A stretch of DNA of 45,308 bases from IMG/VR virus record IMGVR_UViG_3300008262_000227, positions 1-45,308 of that record; one strand, given 5' to 3'. Shown piece after piece: positions 7,939 to 15,424 of the stretch. Made by a program: the position numbers and the translations under genes. The DNA is from a virus. Position 1 is the first letter of the stretch, and every line of letters starts with the position of its first letter. A model generated the notes under the pieces. It searched no databases. It was not told where the DNA came from and saw only the letters and a program-made list of their open reading frames with translations.

Positions 7939-8625
7939 TTAATTTCCTCTAAAAGTTTTATCAACAGTCCAGTAATCATTACCTTGAAGTTTTCCTTCCT
8001 TGTATTTTGGTGGAGTGTGTTGAACAATATATGTTCGTAAAAAGGAACCTATTGTTCCTTGTTTAAAGTTTTGTTCGTCTTTTATTTCCTTAATAATATA
8101 CTTAAAAAGGTTTTGTTGATTGATACCGTTGTTTGTATTTTTTGTAGCCTCTCCTACTTTATTATAAATATCTTTCAGAACAACTTCAGCGTTTAAATTA
8201 TTATTTGCTGTAGAATCTAATTTTGTATCAATTTGTTTGAGGTTGTCTATTGCCTTCTTTTCACCAGAAAAAGGATCTTTTTCTGCTTTTGCATATACGT
8301 CTTCTAAAAATTTATCCACTTCTTTCCATGACTCTTCTGAGGTCATGTTAAAGATATTACCAGCCTTTACCATATCTTCGTATGTAACTTCATTCTGGTT
8401 AGTATTAACCTTATTCCTTATATCCTTAGATGCATAACCAACAGAAGAAGATCCGCCTCTAGTAACAGCATCTGCCATATCAGATGATGTTACTTGATTT
8501 GCTTTAGCTCCACCTAAACCAGCTAAAGCCATTGCTCCGGTTGCTACTAATGGTTTCCAATTAAGTTCATTTAAGATAACTTGTTCATATTGTTTTTCTA
8601 AAAGAATTTGATCTTTTGATTTCAT
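7939..8625 (-). CDS. KDQ-tagged protein of unknown function
   Basis: 228 residues beginning MKSKDQILLEKQYEQVILNEL, with possible processing tripeptides L-L-E (8-10) and L-N-E (18-20). An Ala/Gly-rich hydrophobic segment (PLVATGAMALAGLGGAKA, about 25-42) follows, then a hydrophilic, probably helical body. No recognisable domain. Convergent with the previous gene, the stops adjacent. A TATAAATA box sits 10 bases before its start, supporting late expression. Confidence 0.7.
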   Translation of the reverse strand: MKSKDQILLEKQYEQVILNELNWKPLVATGAMALAGLGGAKANQVTSSDMADAVTRGGSSSVGYASKDIRNKVNTNQNEVTYEDMVKAGNIFNMTSEESWKEVDKFLEDVYAKAEKDPFSGEKKAIDNLKQIDTKLDSTANNNLNAEVVLKDIYNKVGEATKNTNNGINQQNLFKYIIKEIKDEQNFKQGTIGSFLRTYIVQHTPPKYKEGKLQGNDYWTVDKTFRGN

Positions 8626-8635
8626 TTATTAATAT

Positions 8636-8643
8636 TATTTATA
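8636..8643 (-). promoter_or_regulatory. T4-late-like promoter box TATAAATA
   Basis: Minus strand TATAAATA ten bases upstream of the ATG at 8625 of a tagged gene. Matches the T4 late -10 element. Confidence 0.45.
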
Positions 8644-8653
8644 AATTTTGTTA

Positions 8654-8682
8654 TTGATATAACATAAAAATTCTAGTATTAT
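8654..8682 (+). promoter_or_regulatory. promoter of the dUTPase gene
   Basis: TTGATA (8654-8659), 17-bp spacer, TATTAT (8677-8682), 9 bases before the ATG at 8692. Confidence 0.5.
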
Positions 8683-8691
8683 ATTACCTTA

Positions 8692-9111
8692 ATGAAAATA
8701 AAGTTGTTAGATACAAATGCAAAAATACCAACAAAAGGAACAGAAGATTCAGCTGGATATGATTTATATTCTTTAAATGATTACTATGTGTATCCTCAAG
8801 AAAGAACAAATATTAGAACTGGTATAGTTTTAGAAATACCAAAAGGTATCTATGGAAGAATAGCACCTAGATCTGGATTAGCTAATAAAAATGGTATTGA
8901 TGTTCTTGCTGGTGTTATTGATTCTGATTACAGAGGAGAGATCGGTGTAATATTGTATAATACTAGCAAAGATCAGATTTTCACTATTAAAAGATTTGAT
9001 AGAATAGCACAAATTATTTTTGAAAAATATTTTGAATTTGAATTTGAATCTGTAGAACATTTAGAAGAATCCACTAGAGGAAGTGGAGGATTTGGTTCTA
9101 CTGGTTCTTAA
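8692..9111 (+). CDS. dut: dUTP diphosphatase (trimeric dUTPase)
   Basis: 139 residues, normal for the homotrimeric family. It hydrolyses dUTP to dUMP and PPi, keeping uracil out of DNA and feeding thymidylate synthesis. All five motifs are visible: AGYDLYS (about 21-27), the beta segment leading to GIYGRIAPRSGLA (motif 2), GIDVLAGVIDSDYRGEIGVIL (motif 3, catalytic Asp), RIAQIIF (motif 4) and RGSGGFGSTGS (motif 5, the glycine-rich arm). Pairs functionally with ThyX at 10003. High confidence. Confidence 0.96.
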   Translation: MKIKLLDTNAKIPTKGTEDSAGYDLYSLNDYYVYPQERTNIRTGIVLEIPKGIYGRIAPRSGLANKNGIDVLAGVIDSDYRGEIGVILYNTSKDQIFTIKRFDRIAQIIFEKYFEFEFESVEHLEESTRGSGGFGSTGS

Positions 9112-9137
9112 AAATAGAAAGGAGAATACATACACAC

Positions 9138-9341
9138 ATGAACGCATATGAAATTAGATTAGAAGTATTGAAGATGGCACATTCTGATTGTTTTGCATTT
9201 TATGCTGAAACATTGAATAACCACAAGTTAGCTTCTGAAAATGGTCATATAGAAGAACATTTAATAACCGATCTTCTACCAAGTCCAGAACAAATTATTT
9301 CTAGAGCAACTGAATTGTATAAATTCGTTGAACAGAATTAA
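9138..9341 (+). CDS. small conserved phage protein
   Basis: 67 residues, start MNAYEIRLEVLKMAHSD. A short helical protein of this kind is found near hsp20 in T4-like phages (recalled, not searched); function unknown. AAAGGAG lies about 13 bases before the ATG, one of the few clear Shine-Dalgarno sequences here. It ends just before an intrinsic terminator. Confidence 0.65.
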   Translation: MNAYEIRLEVLKMAHSDCFAFYAETLNNHKLASENGHIEEHLITDLLPSPEQIISRATELYKFVEQN

Positions 9342-9367
9342 AAAAATTATATAATATATAATTTAAA

Positions 9368-9391
9368 GCCACTAGAAATAGTGGCTTTTTT
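9368..9391 (+). terminator. intrinsic terminator
   Basis: GCCACTA-GAAA-TAGTGGC: a 7-bp stem with a GAAA tetraloop followed by a T-run. Ends the dut unit, so hsp20 needs its own promoter. Confidence 0.9.
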
Positions 9392-9414
9392 CTTTTTTAA
9401 ATATAAATATTTTT

Positions 9415-9442
9415 GGTTTTAGTGCTCAACAAAGACTAAAAA
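9415..9442 (+). repeat. left arm of inverted repeat flanking hsp20
   Basis: GGTTTTAGTGCTCAACAAAG followed by ACTAAAAA. It matches the reverse complement of 9973-10000 at about 24 of 28 positions. Each arm can also fold by itself (TTTTAGT/ACTAAAA) around a GCTCAACAAA loop. It lies in the hsp20 leader. Confidence 0.55.
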
Positions 9443-9481
9443 CTAAAAAATTACTCGCTTTTATAAAGGAGAAATAAAAAA

Positions 9482-9970
9482 ATGAATACAATAACAACAC
9501 AACTAATACCTGGACATTATTCGTCCACAGAGAGGGTTTATCGCCAGTTACCCGCTTTGTTTAATGACAACTGGTTTAACAATGTATTTGGTGAATTCGA
9601 AAAAGCTTTCGATGTTCCAAATGCTGTATATCCATACAATGTAAAAACAGTTAAAGACAAAGACAACAATTTAAAAGAATATGTTGTCGAAGTTGCTTTA
9701 GCTGGTGTAGGAAAAAATAACATTGATGTAAAGGTCCGAGATGGACATTTATATATCAGTGTATTAAAAGAAGAAAAAACAGAAGATTGTAAGGATTCTT
9801 GCTCTTATGTTAAGAGGGGAATTAGTACAAGAAAAGGTCATTTGTCATTTTTATTAAATGAAAATGCAAATGTTAAACAAATAAAATCAAGTTATATAGA
9901 CGGGTTATTGCGAGTAACCGTCCCTGTAACTCAACCGGAGGTATTAAATATCGACATTAAAGTTGATTAA
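9482..9970 (+). CDS. small heat shock protein Hsp20 (alpha-crystallin)
   Basis: 162 residues. An aromatic N-terminal arm (residues 1-45) is followed by an alpha-crystallin domain: EYVVEVALAGVGKNNIDVKV (about 60-80), ISVLKEEK, then GLLRVTVPV (about 140) near the C-terminus. Such proteins bind unfolding proteins without ATP. Phage-encoded Hsp20 is common in T4-like cyanophages and may protect virion proteins during assembly. Preceded by AAAGGAG at good spacing, implying strong translation, and flanked by an inverted repeat pair. Confidence 0.9.
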   Translation: MNTITTQLIPGHYSSTERVYRQLPALFNDNWFNNVFGEFEKAFDVPNAVYPYNVKTVKDKDNNLKEYVVEVALAGVGKNNIDVKVRDGHLYISVLKEEKTEDCKDSCSYVKRGISTRKGHLSFLLNENANVKQIKSSYIDGLLRVTVPVTQPEVLNIDIKVD

Positions 9971-9972
9971 TA

Positions 9973-10000
9973 CCTTTTAGATTTTGTTGAGCCTAAAACC
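9973..10000 (+). repeat. right arm of inverted repeat flanking hsp20
   Basis: Reverse complement reads GGTTTTAGGCTCAACAAAAT then CTAAAAGG. It lies between the convergent hsp20 and thyX stops and may act as a weak terminator or RNA-binding site. Confidence 0.55.
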
Positions 10001-10002
10001 AC

Positions 10003-10647
10003 CTATAACCAACCCAAAGCAATAGAAGTATTAGGAAAATTTTCCATTAAAATTTTCTGTATTCCAAGAGCAATATCTCTATGTTCTTTTTGTGTAGATT
10101 CTTCTGTTCTTATGTTTATATAATGAATCCAAGATCTAATAGTACCAGACATATATATTTTTGTCATGGTATTTAATGGTAGAACCATTCTTGCACATTC
10201 TTTTGCGATTCCTTCTTTAAGTAAAGAATTGTAAACATCAAGACATTCTTGTTGTAACATTTTTAATTTTAAATCGAGACTAGATGGTAAATTTACAACT
10301 TCATCACCAACTTGTCTGTTAGTTTTTCCTTGCATTCTCCATTCAATATTCTCTAGTTCTGTTGCATTTGAATATCTTTGTGAAAACTCCTGAAAACTAA
10401 AGCTTCTATGTCTTAGAATTTGAGATGCTATTGCTCTGCTTGTTTGTATTTCAATTGTCATAGAAGCCATTTCGAAAGGACTCCAGTGATTATGTTTTAT
10501 TAAATAATTTAATAGCTTTGGTGAAGTTTCTGTATTTAATTGATTTAATGGATTCGAAACACGAGCGCAATAAACTATTAATTCTTCAGCAGAAGAAATA
10601 ACCGACGCAGATTTTGGGTCGGTTAATGATACTAATTTAACATTCAT
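10003..10647 (-). CDS. thyX: FAD-dependent thymidylate synthase ThyX
   Basis: 214 residues, usual length. It makes dTMP from dUMP with methylene-THF, NAD(P)H and FAD. The signature RHRSFSFQEFSQRYS (about residues 79-93) fits the ThyX motif RHRxxSxxxxSxR. Upstream NHWSPFEMASMTIEIQTSRAIASQILRHR and the later WIHYINIRTEESTQKEHRDIA match the FAD/dUMP site region. Completes a phage dTTP pathway with RNR and dUTPase. Stop is 3 bases from the hsp20-flanking repeat. Confidence 0.95.
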   Translation of the reverse strand: MNVKLVSLTDPKSASVISSAEELIVYCARVSNPLNQLNTETSPKLLNYLIKHNHWSPFEMASMTIEIQTSRAIASQILRHRSFSFQEFSQRYSNATELENIEWRMQGKTNRQVGDEVVNLPSSLDLKLKMLQQECLDVYNSLLKEGIAKECARMVLPLNTMTKIYMSGTIRSWIHYINIRTEESTQKEHRDIALGIQKILMENFPNTSIALGWL

Positions 10648-10653
10648 TTATAA

Positions 10654-10893
10654 TTAAATTTCTTCTACTTCTACTTCTCTAAATTTTCTTTTTGAACTTT
10701 TTTGTTGTCTCTGCTGTTTTCTTTCCCTTTTCTGATCTTCAGAAAGAATACCTAAAATATCTTCTCTCCATGTTCTATTGGCTTCTTTTCTAGAAAGAGA
10801 AGGTTGACCCTTCTCTGCTTTTTTCTTTAATTGTTCTCTCATTTCGTGCATCATAGGTGATGACTTTAACGATTTCCATGTTGATGTTATCAT
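10654..10893 (-). CDS. small basic protein, unknown
   Basis: 79 residues, rich in Lys/Arg/Gln/Glu (REDILGILSEDQKRERKQQRQQ). Probably helical, no recognised domain. Stop is 6 bases from the thyX start, so likely cotranscribed with thyX from the promoter at 10903-10931. Confidence 0.6.
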   Translation of the reverse strand: MITSTWKSLKSSPMMHEMREQLKKKAEKGQPSLSRKEANRTWREDILGILSEDQKRERKQQRQQKSSKRKFREVEVEEI

Positions 10894-10902
10894 ATGTTTA
10901 AT

Positions 10903-10931
10903 ATATTAATATTTTTTTTATTTAATTTCAA
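10903..10931 (-). promoter_or_regulatory. promoter for the 10893 gene and thyX
   Basis: Minus strand TTGAAA (10926-10931), 17-bp spacer, TAATAT (10903-10908), 10 bases before the ATG at 10893. Confidence 0.45.
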
Positions 10932-11212
10932 GTATTTTTTTGAATTATTAAATTTTTATTTTTTTCTAAAATAGAATGAATTAGTCCAATCATCATTAAT
11001 GGTTCTATTGTACTAATAGAATTATGTTTTTCTAAAATAGTATTGAGTTCTTCTATATAAATTTTATATAGATTTTCAAAATCAACAGAAAAATCAAATT
11101 GATTACATACTATTTTTACGTAATCTTCTGGTTCAATATCTTCTATATTATTGTTTATAAGAACTTTTAATTCTTCTATAAAAGACAAATATACTTTATT
11201 TTTATCAAACAT
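10928..11212 (-). CDS. hypothetical acidic protein
   Basis: 94 residues, helical, Glu/Asn/Ile-rich (FIEELKVLINNNIEDIEPEDYVKI). No recognised family. Tightly packed, 3 bases from the gene upstream. Confidence 0.55.
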   Translation of the reverse strand: MFDKNKVYLSFIEELKVLINNNIEDIEPEDYVKIVCNQFDFSVDFENLYKIYIEELNTILEKHNSISTIEPLMMIGLIHSILEKNKNLIIQKNT

Positions 11213-11215
11213 AAA

Positions 11216-11443
11216 TTATCTAGGAATGTTAATAGCAAAATGATCAAAACAATCAGTTTCTTTATATACAGAATTCCAATCTCCTTCCCAATTATATTCT
11301 CCTTCTCTCTTTCTTAAATTAAGTTTTATTTTTACTTTTTCTAATTTAGAAATATTATTGTATCCATCTTCATAACCATCAACAACAACAATCATATCAG
11401 GATCTTGTTCTGATAATAAAGATATTAGTTCCTTTACTTTCAT
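11216..11443 (-). CDS. conserved small protein
   Basis: 75 residues. The start MKVKELISLLSEQDPDMIVVVDGYEDGYNNIS is a pattern seen in many phage and bacterial small proteins (helix, then DPDxxVVVxGYEDGY). Function unknown. In a run of closely spaced minus-strand genes. Confidence 0.65.
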   Translation of the reverse strand: MKVKELISLLSEQDPDMIVVVDGYEDGYNNISKLEKVKIKLNLRKREGEYNWEGDWNSVYKETDCFDHFAINIPR

Positions 11444-11448
11444 ATTTT

Positions 11449-12147
11449 TTAATTTTTATGCTCAAAAAGTTCATTTATATCTAATAAACGATGTCTACAA
11501 TTATTTATTTCTTCACTACAAGAAGAATGAAAATGACCATAATAATGATATTTTGGTTTACATCTTTTGAAAATTTCGTCCATAACTGCTCTTTCATCAG
11601 TTAAATCTTCTATTAGATATGCATCTTCTCTTGCCCATCCATATACAATTTCGTTAAATTGTTGTGGAAAACATTGAGATGGTGTAGTGTGTGTAACAAG
11701 AATATCAACTTCTTTTATAAGTTCTGATTTATAATTAACTCCTTCATCTGACCAATAAGAAATACCTTCTTTTCTTCCTGTTCTGTCAATAGAAATAGCT
11801 CCACCAATAAATTGAATAGATTGGTTATTATACTCGAAAACAGAATAGTCTTCAATTAATTCAAAATTACTAAGAACAATTCTTTCTTCTCCACTAAAGA
11901 AAGATGGATCATCATGATTTCCTCTAATTCCATAAAAATTAATATTTTTTTCTTTAAATTCATTATTCAAAGATTTATATAATGGATATTCTTTGTTATG
12001 AAAACCTACACCTAAATCACCCACCGAGATAATATAACAATCTTTTAAATTGTTTTTATTGATCAAATAAAACAACTCATTCCATGCACCATGATTATCT
12101 CCTAAAAAAATTAAAGGCTTATCTTTATTTAAGATATTATTGTTCAT
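11449..12147 (-). CDS. calcineurin-like metallophosphoesterase
   Basis: 232 residues with the full dimetal signature: FLGDNHGAW (about 14-22, D-x-H), ISVGDLGVGF (about 40-49, GD), GIRGNHDDPSFF (about 74-85, GNHD), ILVTHTTPSQ (about 150) and YYGHFHSS (about 202, GHxH). Cleaves a phosphomonoester or phosphodiester; the substrate (protein, nucleotide or nucleic acid) cannot be told. Overlaps the next gene start by 4 bases. Confidence 0.87.
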   Translation of the reverse strand: MNNNILNKDKPLIFLGDNHGAWNELFYLINKNNLKDCYIISVGDLGVGFHNKEYPLYKSLNNEFKEKNINFYGIRGNHDDPSFFSGEERIVLSNFELIEDYSVFEYNNQSIQFIGGAISIDRTGRKEGISYWSDEGVNYKSELIKEVDILVTHTTPSQCFPQQFNEIVYGWAREDAYLIEDLTDERAVMDEIFKRCKPKYHYYGHFHSSCSEEINNCRHRLLDINELFEHKN

Positions 12148-12386
12148 TGTTTTTTTCTATTAATCGAATCAAAATTAAAATGTGTTTTTGCTATTTCATA
12201 TATAGAAAATGCTTTCATACAAGCACCTATTTGAGTATTATATTGTTTTAATAGGTCAATGTCTCCGTTTTTATTGAATTCATCATATAATCGTCTACAT
12301 CTTCTATTTTGACAAATTATGTCTTTAGCCAAAAAAAATATAAAAGATGTTGTATTATCACCATTCCAATTTTTAAAAATTTTCAT
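12144..12386 (-). CDS. hypothetical protein
   Basis: 80 residues (CQNRRCRRLYDEFNKNGDIDLLKQYN). Mostly helical, not recognised. ATGA-type overlap with the downstream phosphoesterase gene suggests translational coupling. Confidence 0.55.
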   Translation of the reverse strand: MKIFKNWNGDNTTSFIFFLAKDIICQNRRCRRLYDEFNKNGDIDLLKQYNTQIGACMKAFSIYEIAKTHFNFDSINRKKQ

Positions 12387-12410
12387 TTTTTTATAAAAAA
12401 AAATAATATA

Positions 12411-12983
12411 CTATATTAGAAATAAATTCCAGTCTTTTATTTCTTTTTTTCTTTTAATATAAAAAGAAACTGGCATTATTCTAGGTTTTGAAGGAATCTT
12501 TAGAAGTTTTAAACCTGCTTGTTCTGGTGTTTTATTTGCCTTTTTAGAATTTATATCTTTATGAGCTAATACACAATTCTCCCAACATGTTTTTCCTCCT
12601 TGTGACCTTGGTATTACATGATCTATATTTCCTGTTAATTTAGTTAATTTTTTACCAGTATATTGGCATGTAAAATTATCTCTTTCCCATAAACTTTTCT
12701 GTGTGAATTTAATAGTCTGTCTTGGTATTTTATCATTGTTATTTAATACAATAATATTAGGGATTTTAATACGTCCATTTACTGTTTTAATGATTTCATC
12801 AGATTCTTTTAATTCAAGAGAAGACCAAGAGTTCCAGTCTAATGAAATAAAATTTCCATTATCTACAATCAATCCTTTTGCATTATCAACATACATTAAT
12901 GCAAATGAATGTTTTACAGATGTTGTGTTTATTGGTATCCAGTTTTTATTTAAAATTAAAACACTTTTATCAAGGTTGTTCAT
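12411..12983 (-). CDS. HNH endonuclease
   Basis: 190 residues. The N-terminus VLILNKNWIPINTTSVKHSFALMYV is typical of a widespread bacterial and phage HNH family. The nuclease core is FTCQYTGKKLTKLTGNIDHVIPRSQGG, then CWENCVLAHKDINSKKANKTP (about 110-155), giving the H-N-H triad. The second knuckle is degenerate (CQYTG has one Cys). Could be a homing enzyme or a host/phage DNA nicking enzyme; no intron is nearby. Confidence 0.85.
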   Translation of the reverse strand: MNNLDKSVLILNKNWIPINTTSVKHSFALMYVDNAKGLIVDNGNFISLDWNSWSSLELKESDEIIKTVNGRIKIPNIIVLNNNDKIPRQTIKFTQKSLWERDNFTCQYTGKKLTKLTGNIDHVIPRSQGGKTCWENCVLAHKDINSKKANKTPEQAGLKLLKIPSKPRIMPVSFYIKRKKEIKDWNLFLI

Positions 12984-13251
12984 TTATTTTTTCCAGCTGT
13001 TTTTCTAAAATATTATTAATAATATCATTAACAGATAAATCCTTTTCACATGATTCTGCTATCAAAAATTCTAAAATATCTCTATTCCATTCAGAAATAT
13101 CTATATCTATTTTTTGAAATTTTGTCAAGATAATACCATCATCTGTTTCTTTAAAAGAAAACTTATCACCTTCTTTTATATTTAATTTAACTAATTCATC
13201 TTCTGTAAATTTAATACAGACCTCTCCTGTTGATTCTACTTTTTTTGTCAT
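12970..13251 (-). CDS. AbrB/SpoVT-like DNA-binding protein
   Basis: 93 residues. VCIKFTEDELVKLNIKEGDKFSFKETDDGIILTKF (about 11-45) has the swapped-hairpin AbrB/MazE pattern (L-x-I-x-x-G-D, then beta strand), with a helical tail (SVNDIINNILEKQLEK). Such proteins bind DNA as transcription regulators or antitoxins; no toxin partner is adjacent. Overlaps the HNH gene by 14 bases, so they are probably coupled. Confidence 0.6.
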   Translation of the reverse strand: MTKKVESTGEVCIKFTEDELVKLNIKEGDKFSFKETDDGIILTKFQKIDIDISEWNRDILEFLIAESCEKDLSVNDIINNILEKQLEKINEQP

Positions 13252-13253
13252 AA

Positions 13254-14096
13254 TTAAATCTTTCTTCTATATTGTTCAATCGAATAAATCATACTTTCAT
13301 TAACATCAGGTAATTCAAGACCAAGTTTTTTAATTTTATCTGTATTTAAAATACAGTTACTTCTTTGAACTTTAAAATTGGCATCTTCTATTTCTATAAA
13401 TTTCCATTTCTCGTTATCTAAAAAATTATTTCTCATTAAAGAAATTATTGTACGAGCATCTATAGATCCTGTGTTTGTTACGTTATATACTCCTAATTGT
13501 GGTTTTTTTTCTATAAACTTATAAACAAAATTTACTAAATCATTAACATTAGTTACTGAATTTTGTTTATTAATTAAATTGTCATAATGCAATAATTTAT
13601 ATAAATAATTTTTAGGTTCGGGTACTTCATTAAATGGTATTCTTATTCTAAGAATATATCTATTCATCGAAGAACTTAATTTTTCAAATGCATCTTTTGT
13701 TTTAGAATAAAAAGAACTTTCAAAAGAATCTGCTCCAAAATTTGGAAGATCGTTTTCTGTATATTTTTTGTCATATCCATTATATATACAACCAGACCCT
13801 ATATGTACTATAGGAATGTTTAAATCATTTGCTACTCTTGTTAAATATAAAGGAACTGTAACATTATAGTGATAGCAATTTTCTTTATCATCTTCACATG
13901 AATCAACGTTTGGTTTTCCAGTATATCCAGAACAATTTACAATCCAATCAAAATTTGAACCTTTTAAATAAGGAATAAAAATTTCTGGCTTGGAATAATC
14001 TAAATCAGATTTTCCTATGTTTGTAATATCGTGTTTAGTATTTGCTGATGATATATAATGCCCAATATATCCTTTTCCTAATATTAATATTTTCAT
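13254..14096 (-). CDS. NRS/ER-like nucleotide-sugar epimerase/reductase (RmlD-type)
   Basis: 280 residues. Extended SDR fold: N-terminal Rossmann motif ILGKGYIGHYI (about 4-14, GxGxxG); VNCSGYTGKPNVDSCED (about 53-69), close to the AGVTGRPNVDWCE signature of plant and giant-virus nucleotide-rhamnose synthase; HIGSGCIYNG (about 97-106); catalytic YSKTK (about 130). Family members make UDP- or dTDP-L-rhamnose from a 4-keto-6-deoxy sugar. Heads an island with two glycosyltransferase-like proteins and a sulfotransferase. No 4,6-dehydratase is in the window, so the substrate is probably host-made. Confidence 0.8.
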   Translation of the reverse strand: MKILILGKGYIGHYISSANTKHDITNIGKSDLDYSKPEIFIPYLKGSNFDWIVNCSGYTGKPNVDSCEDDKENCYHYNVTVPLYLTRVANDLNIPIVHIGSGCIYNGYDKKYTENDLPNFGADSFESSFYSKTKDAFEKLSSSMNRYILRIRIPFNEVPEPKNYLYKLLHYDNLINKQNSVTNVNDLVNFVYKFIEKKPQLGVYNVTNTGSIDARTIISLMRNNFLDNEKWKFIEIEDANFKVQRSNCILNTDKIKKLGLELPDVNESMIYSIEQYRRKI

Positions 14097-14099
14097 AAT

Positions 14100-14354
14100 T
14101 TATTCTTTAAAAAATGAAATAGTTTTTTCGGTTTCATTTATTAAGCTTTTATACTCTTCTATTTTTAGTTTTAATTCTTTTTCACATGAAAAATATGGTG
14201 AATTGTGGTTGGTAAGAATTATATGTTTTTTATCATTTTTATCTTTTATTATAAAACCAACATTATCCATTTCCCATGCTATGTTACAAACAGGAAATCT
14301 ATGAATAATTTTTCCATATTTTTTTTCTATTGTTTTTTCTAAAGAACTTTTCAT
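14100..14354 (-). CDS. hypothetical protein
   Basis: 84 residues. Beta-rich middle (IAWEMDNVGFIIKDKNDKKHIILTNH) and helical C-terminus. Not recognised. First gene after the promoter at 14368-14396 and 3 bases from the epimerase gene, so it probably leads that operon. Confidence 0.6.
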   Translation of the reverse strand: MKSSLEKTIEKKYGKIIHRFPVCNIAWEMDNVGFIIKDKNDKKHIILTNHNSPYFSCEKELKLKIEEYKSLINETEKTISFFKE

Positions 14355-14367
14355 GTTTTATTTTCTA

Positions 14368-14396
14368 ATATTAAAGAAATATTTATTTAAAGTCAA
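14368..14396 (-). promoter_or_regulatory. promoter of the 14354 gene and epimerase
   Basis: Minus strand TTGACT (14391-14396), 17-bp spacer, TAATAT (14368-14373), 13 bases before the ATG at 14354. Confidence 0.6.
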
Positions 14397-14408
14397 TAAA
14401 AAATGTTT

Positions 14409-14666
14409 TTATTGAATTAAATCTTTTCCGTATTCTGATCTTTGATTCCATAGAGACATCATATGTTCGTCTTGGTAAATTTCACAACATGTTGCAGGGG
14501 AAACATCTTGAAACATATTATTGTAAGGCTCGTTCCATTCTGATTGCATAACCCAACCCAATTTGTCTAAAGCTTCTTCTAAGGCTTGTTCGTAGCTCAT
14601 TGATTCTAAATTAATTTGTTTGTTTGGGTCTTCTTTAGAAGTTATTTTGTGAAATTGTCTTGGCAT
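14409..14666 (-). CDS. hypothetical protein
   Basis: 85 residues (SYEQALEEALDKLGWVMQ, then CCEIYQDEHMMSLWNQRSEYG). Acidic, helical, not recognised. About 41 bases after the glycosyltransferase-like gene. Confidence 0.55.
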   Translation of the reverse strand: MPRQFHKITSKEDPNKQINLESMSYEQALEEALDKLGWVMQSEWNEPYNNMFQDVSPATCCEIYQDEHMMSLWNQRSEYGKDLIQ

Positions 14667-14707
14667 AATATTCTTTTAATAAAAATCAAAATTTCTTATA
14701 TTTGGTT

Positions 14708-15424
14708 TTATCCATTTTTTTCTAATTCTTTGATTAAAGATATTCTTAAATCATCACACGGTATTTCTTTTAATTCAGGAAAGTTGTTTTTAGTTTCTTG
14801 TACAGACCTGTGAGCAAAATGAAATAATTTAAGATCTTTCATTTCAGGGTTTTTTCTTTCATAAAGTCTAACGTATTTCCTTGCTGGGCAAATATTATAA
14901 TTTAAACGTTTGTGGTTTAACACTAAAAATTCTTGATCGTGATAATTGGTAAGTCTTTTTTCTTGATATTGTTTTTTTAAATCTGAAATATTTTCAATGC
15001 TGTAAGAAATTATATCTTCACAAAACGAAAAAAATTGTTTTGTTATTCCATAAACAAGACATGGACAATACCTATCCATGAACGTTATCTTTTCGTTTGT
15101 CTCGATTATTTCAGATGCTTTAAATTTTTTGTTTATGACATCATAATCAGATACGATAAAAGGTTCAATATCTGTTTGTGCGGAATAAGCAAGCCATCTT
15201 ATGTAGCAAGATAATCCATATAGTGTTATATCTTTTCCTGTTATATCTAAATGTATTTGTTTAATTTTATTTACAAATTCTTCATAGTATGTGTTTTTTT
15301 TAGCATCTTCTAAAGATAACACAATAGCGTTAAACCCATTTGCTTCCCAACTTTCTTTCCATAGTTTAATCAACTCGTTTTGGTTTTTGAAATTTATATT
15401 TTCATAATATGTATATATTTTCAT
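14708..15424 (-). CDS. glycosyltransferase-like protein (GT-A type)
   Basis: 238 residues from the ATG at 15422-15424, which overlaps the sulfotransferase stop as ATGA; a second ATG two codons upstream is less likely. IYTYYENINFKNQNELIKLWKESWEANGF opens a Rossmann-like half; LYGLSCYIRWLAY (about 78-90) and FIVSDYDV (about 98-105) resemble the nucleotide-sugar site and DxD metal motif of GT-A enzymes. Acceptor and donor unknown. Confidence 0.6.
   Translation of the reverse strand: MKIYTYYENINFKNQNELIKLWKESWEANGFNAIVLSLEDAKKNTYYEEFVNKIKQIHLDITGKDITLYGLSCYIRWLAYSAQTDIEPFIVSDYDVINKKFKASEIIETNEKITFMDRYCPCLVYGITKQFFSFCEDIISYSIENISDLKKQYQEKRLTNYHDQEFLVLNHKRLNYNICPARKYVRLYERKNPEMKDLKLFHFAHRSVQETKNNFPELKEIPCDDLRISLIKELEKNG

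Noticed and set aside
12703-13008. Plus-strand ORF over the HNH gene
   Set aside because: Antisense to recognised HNH coding sequence.
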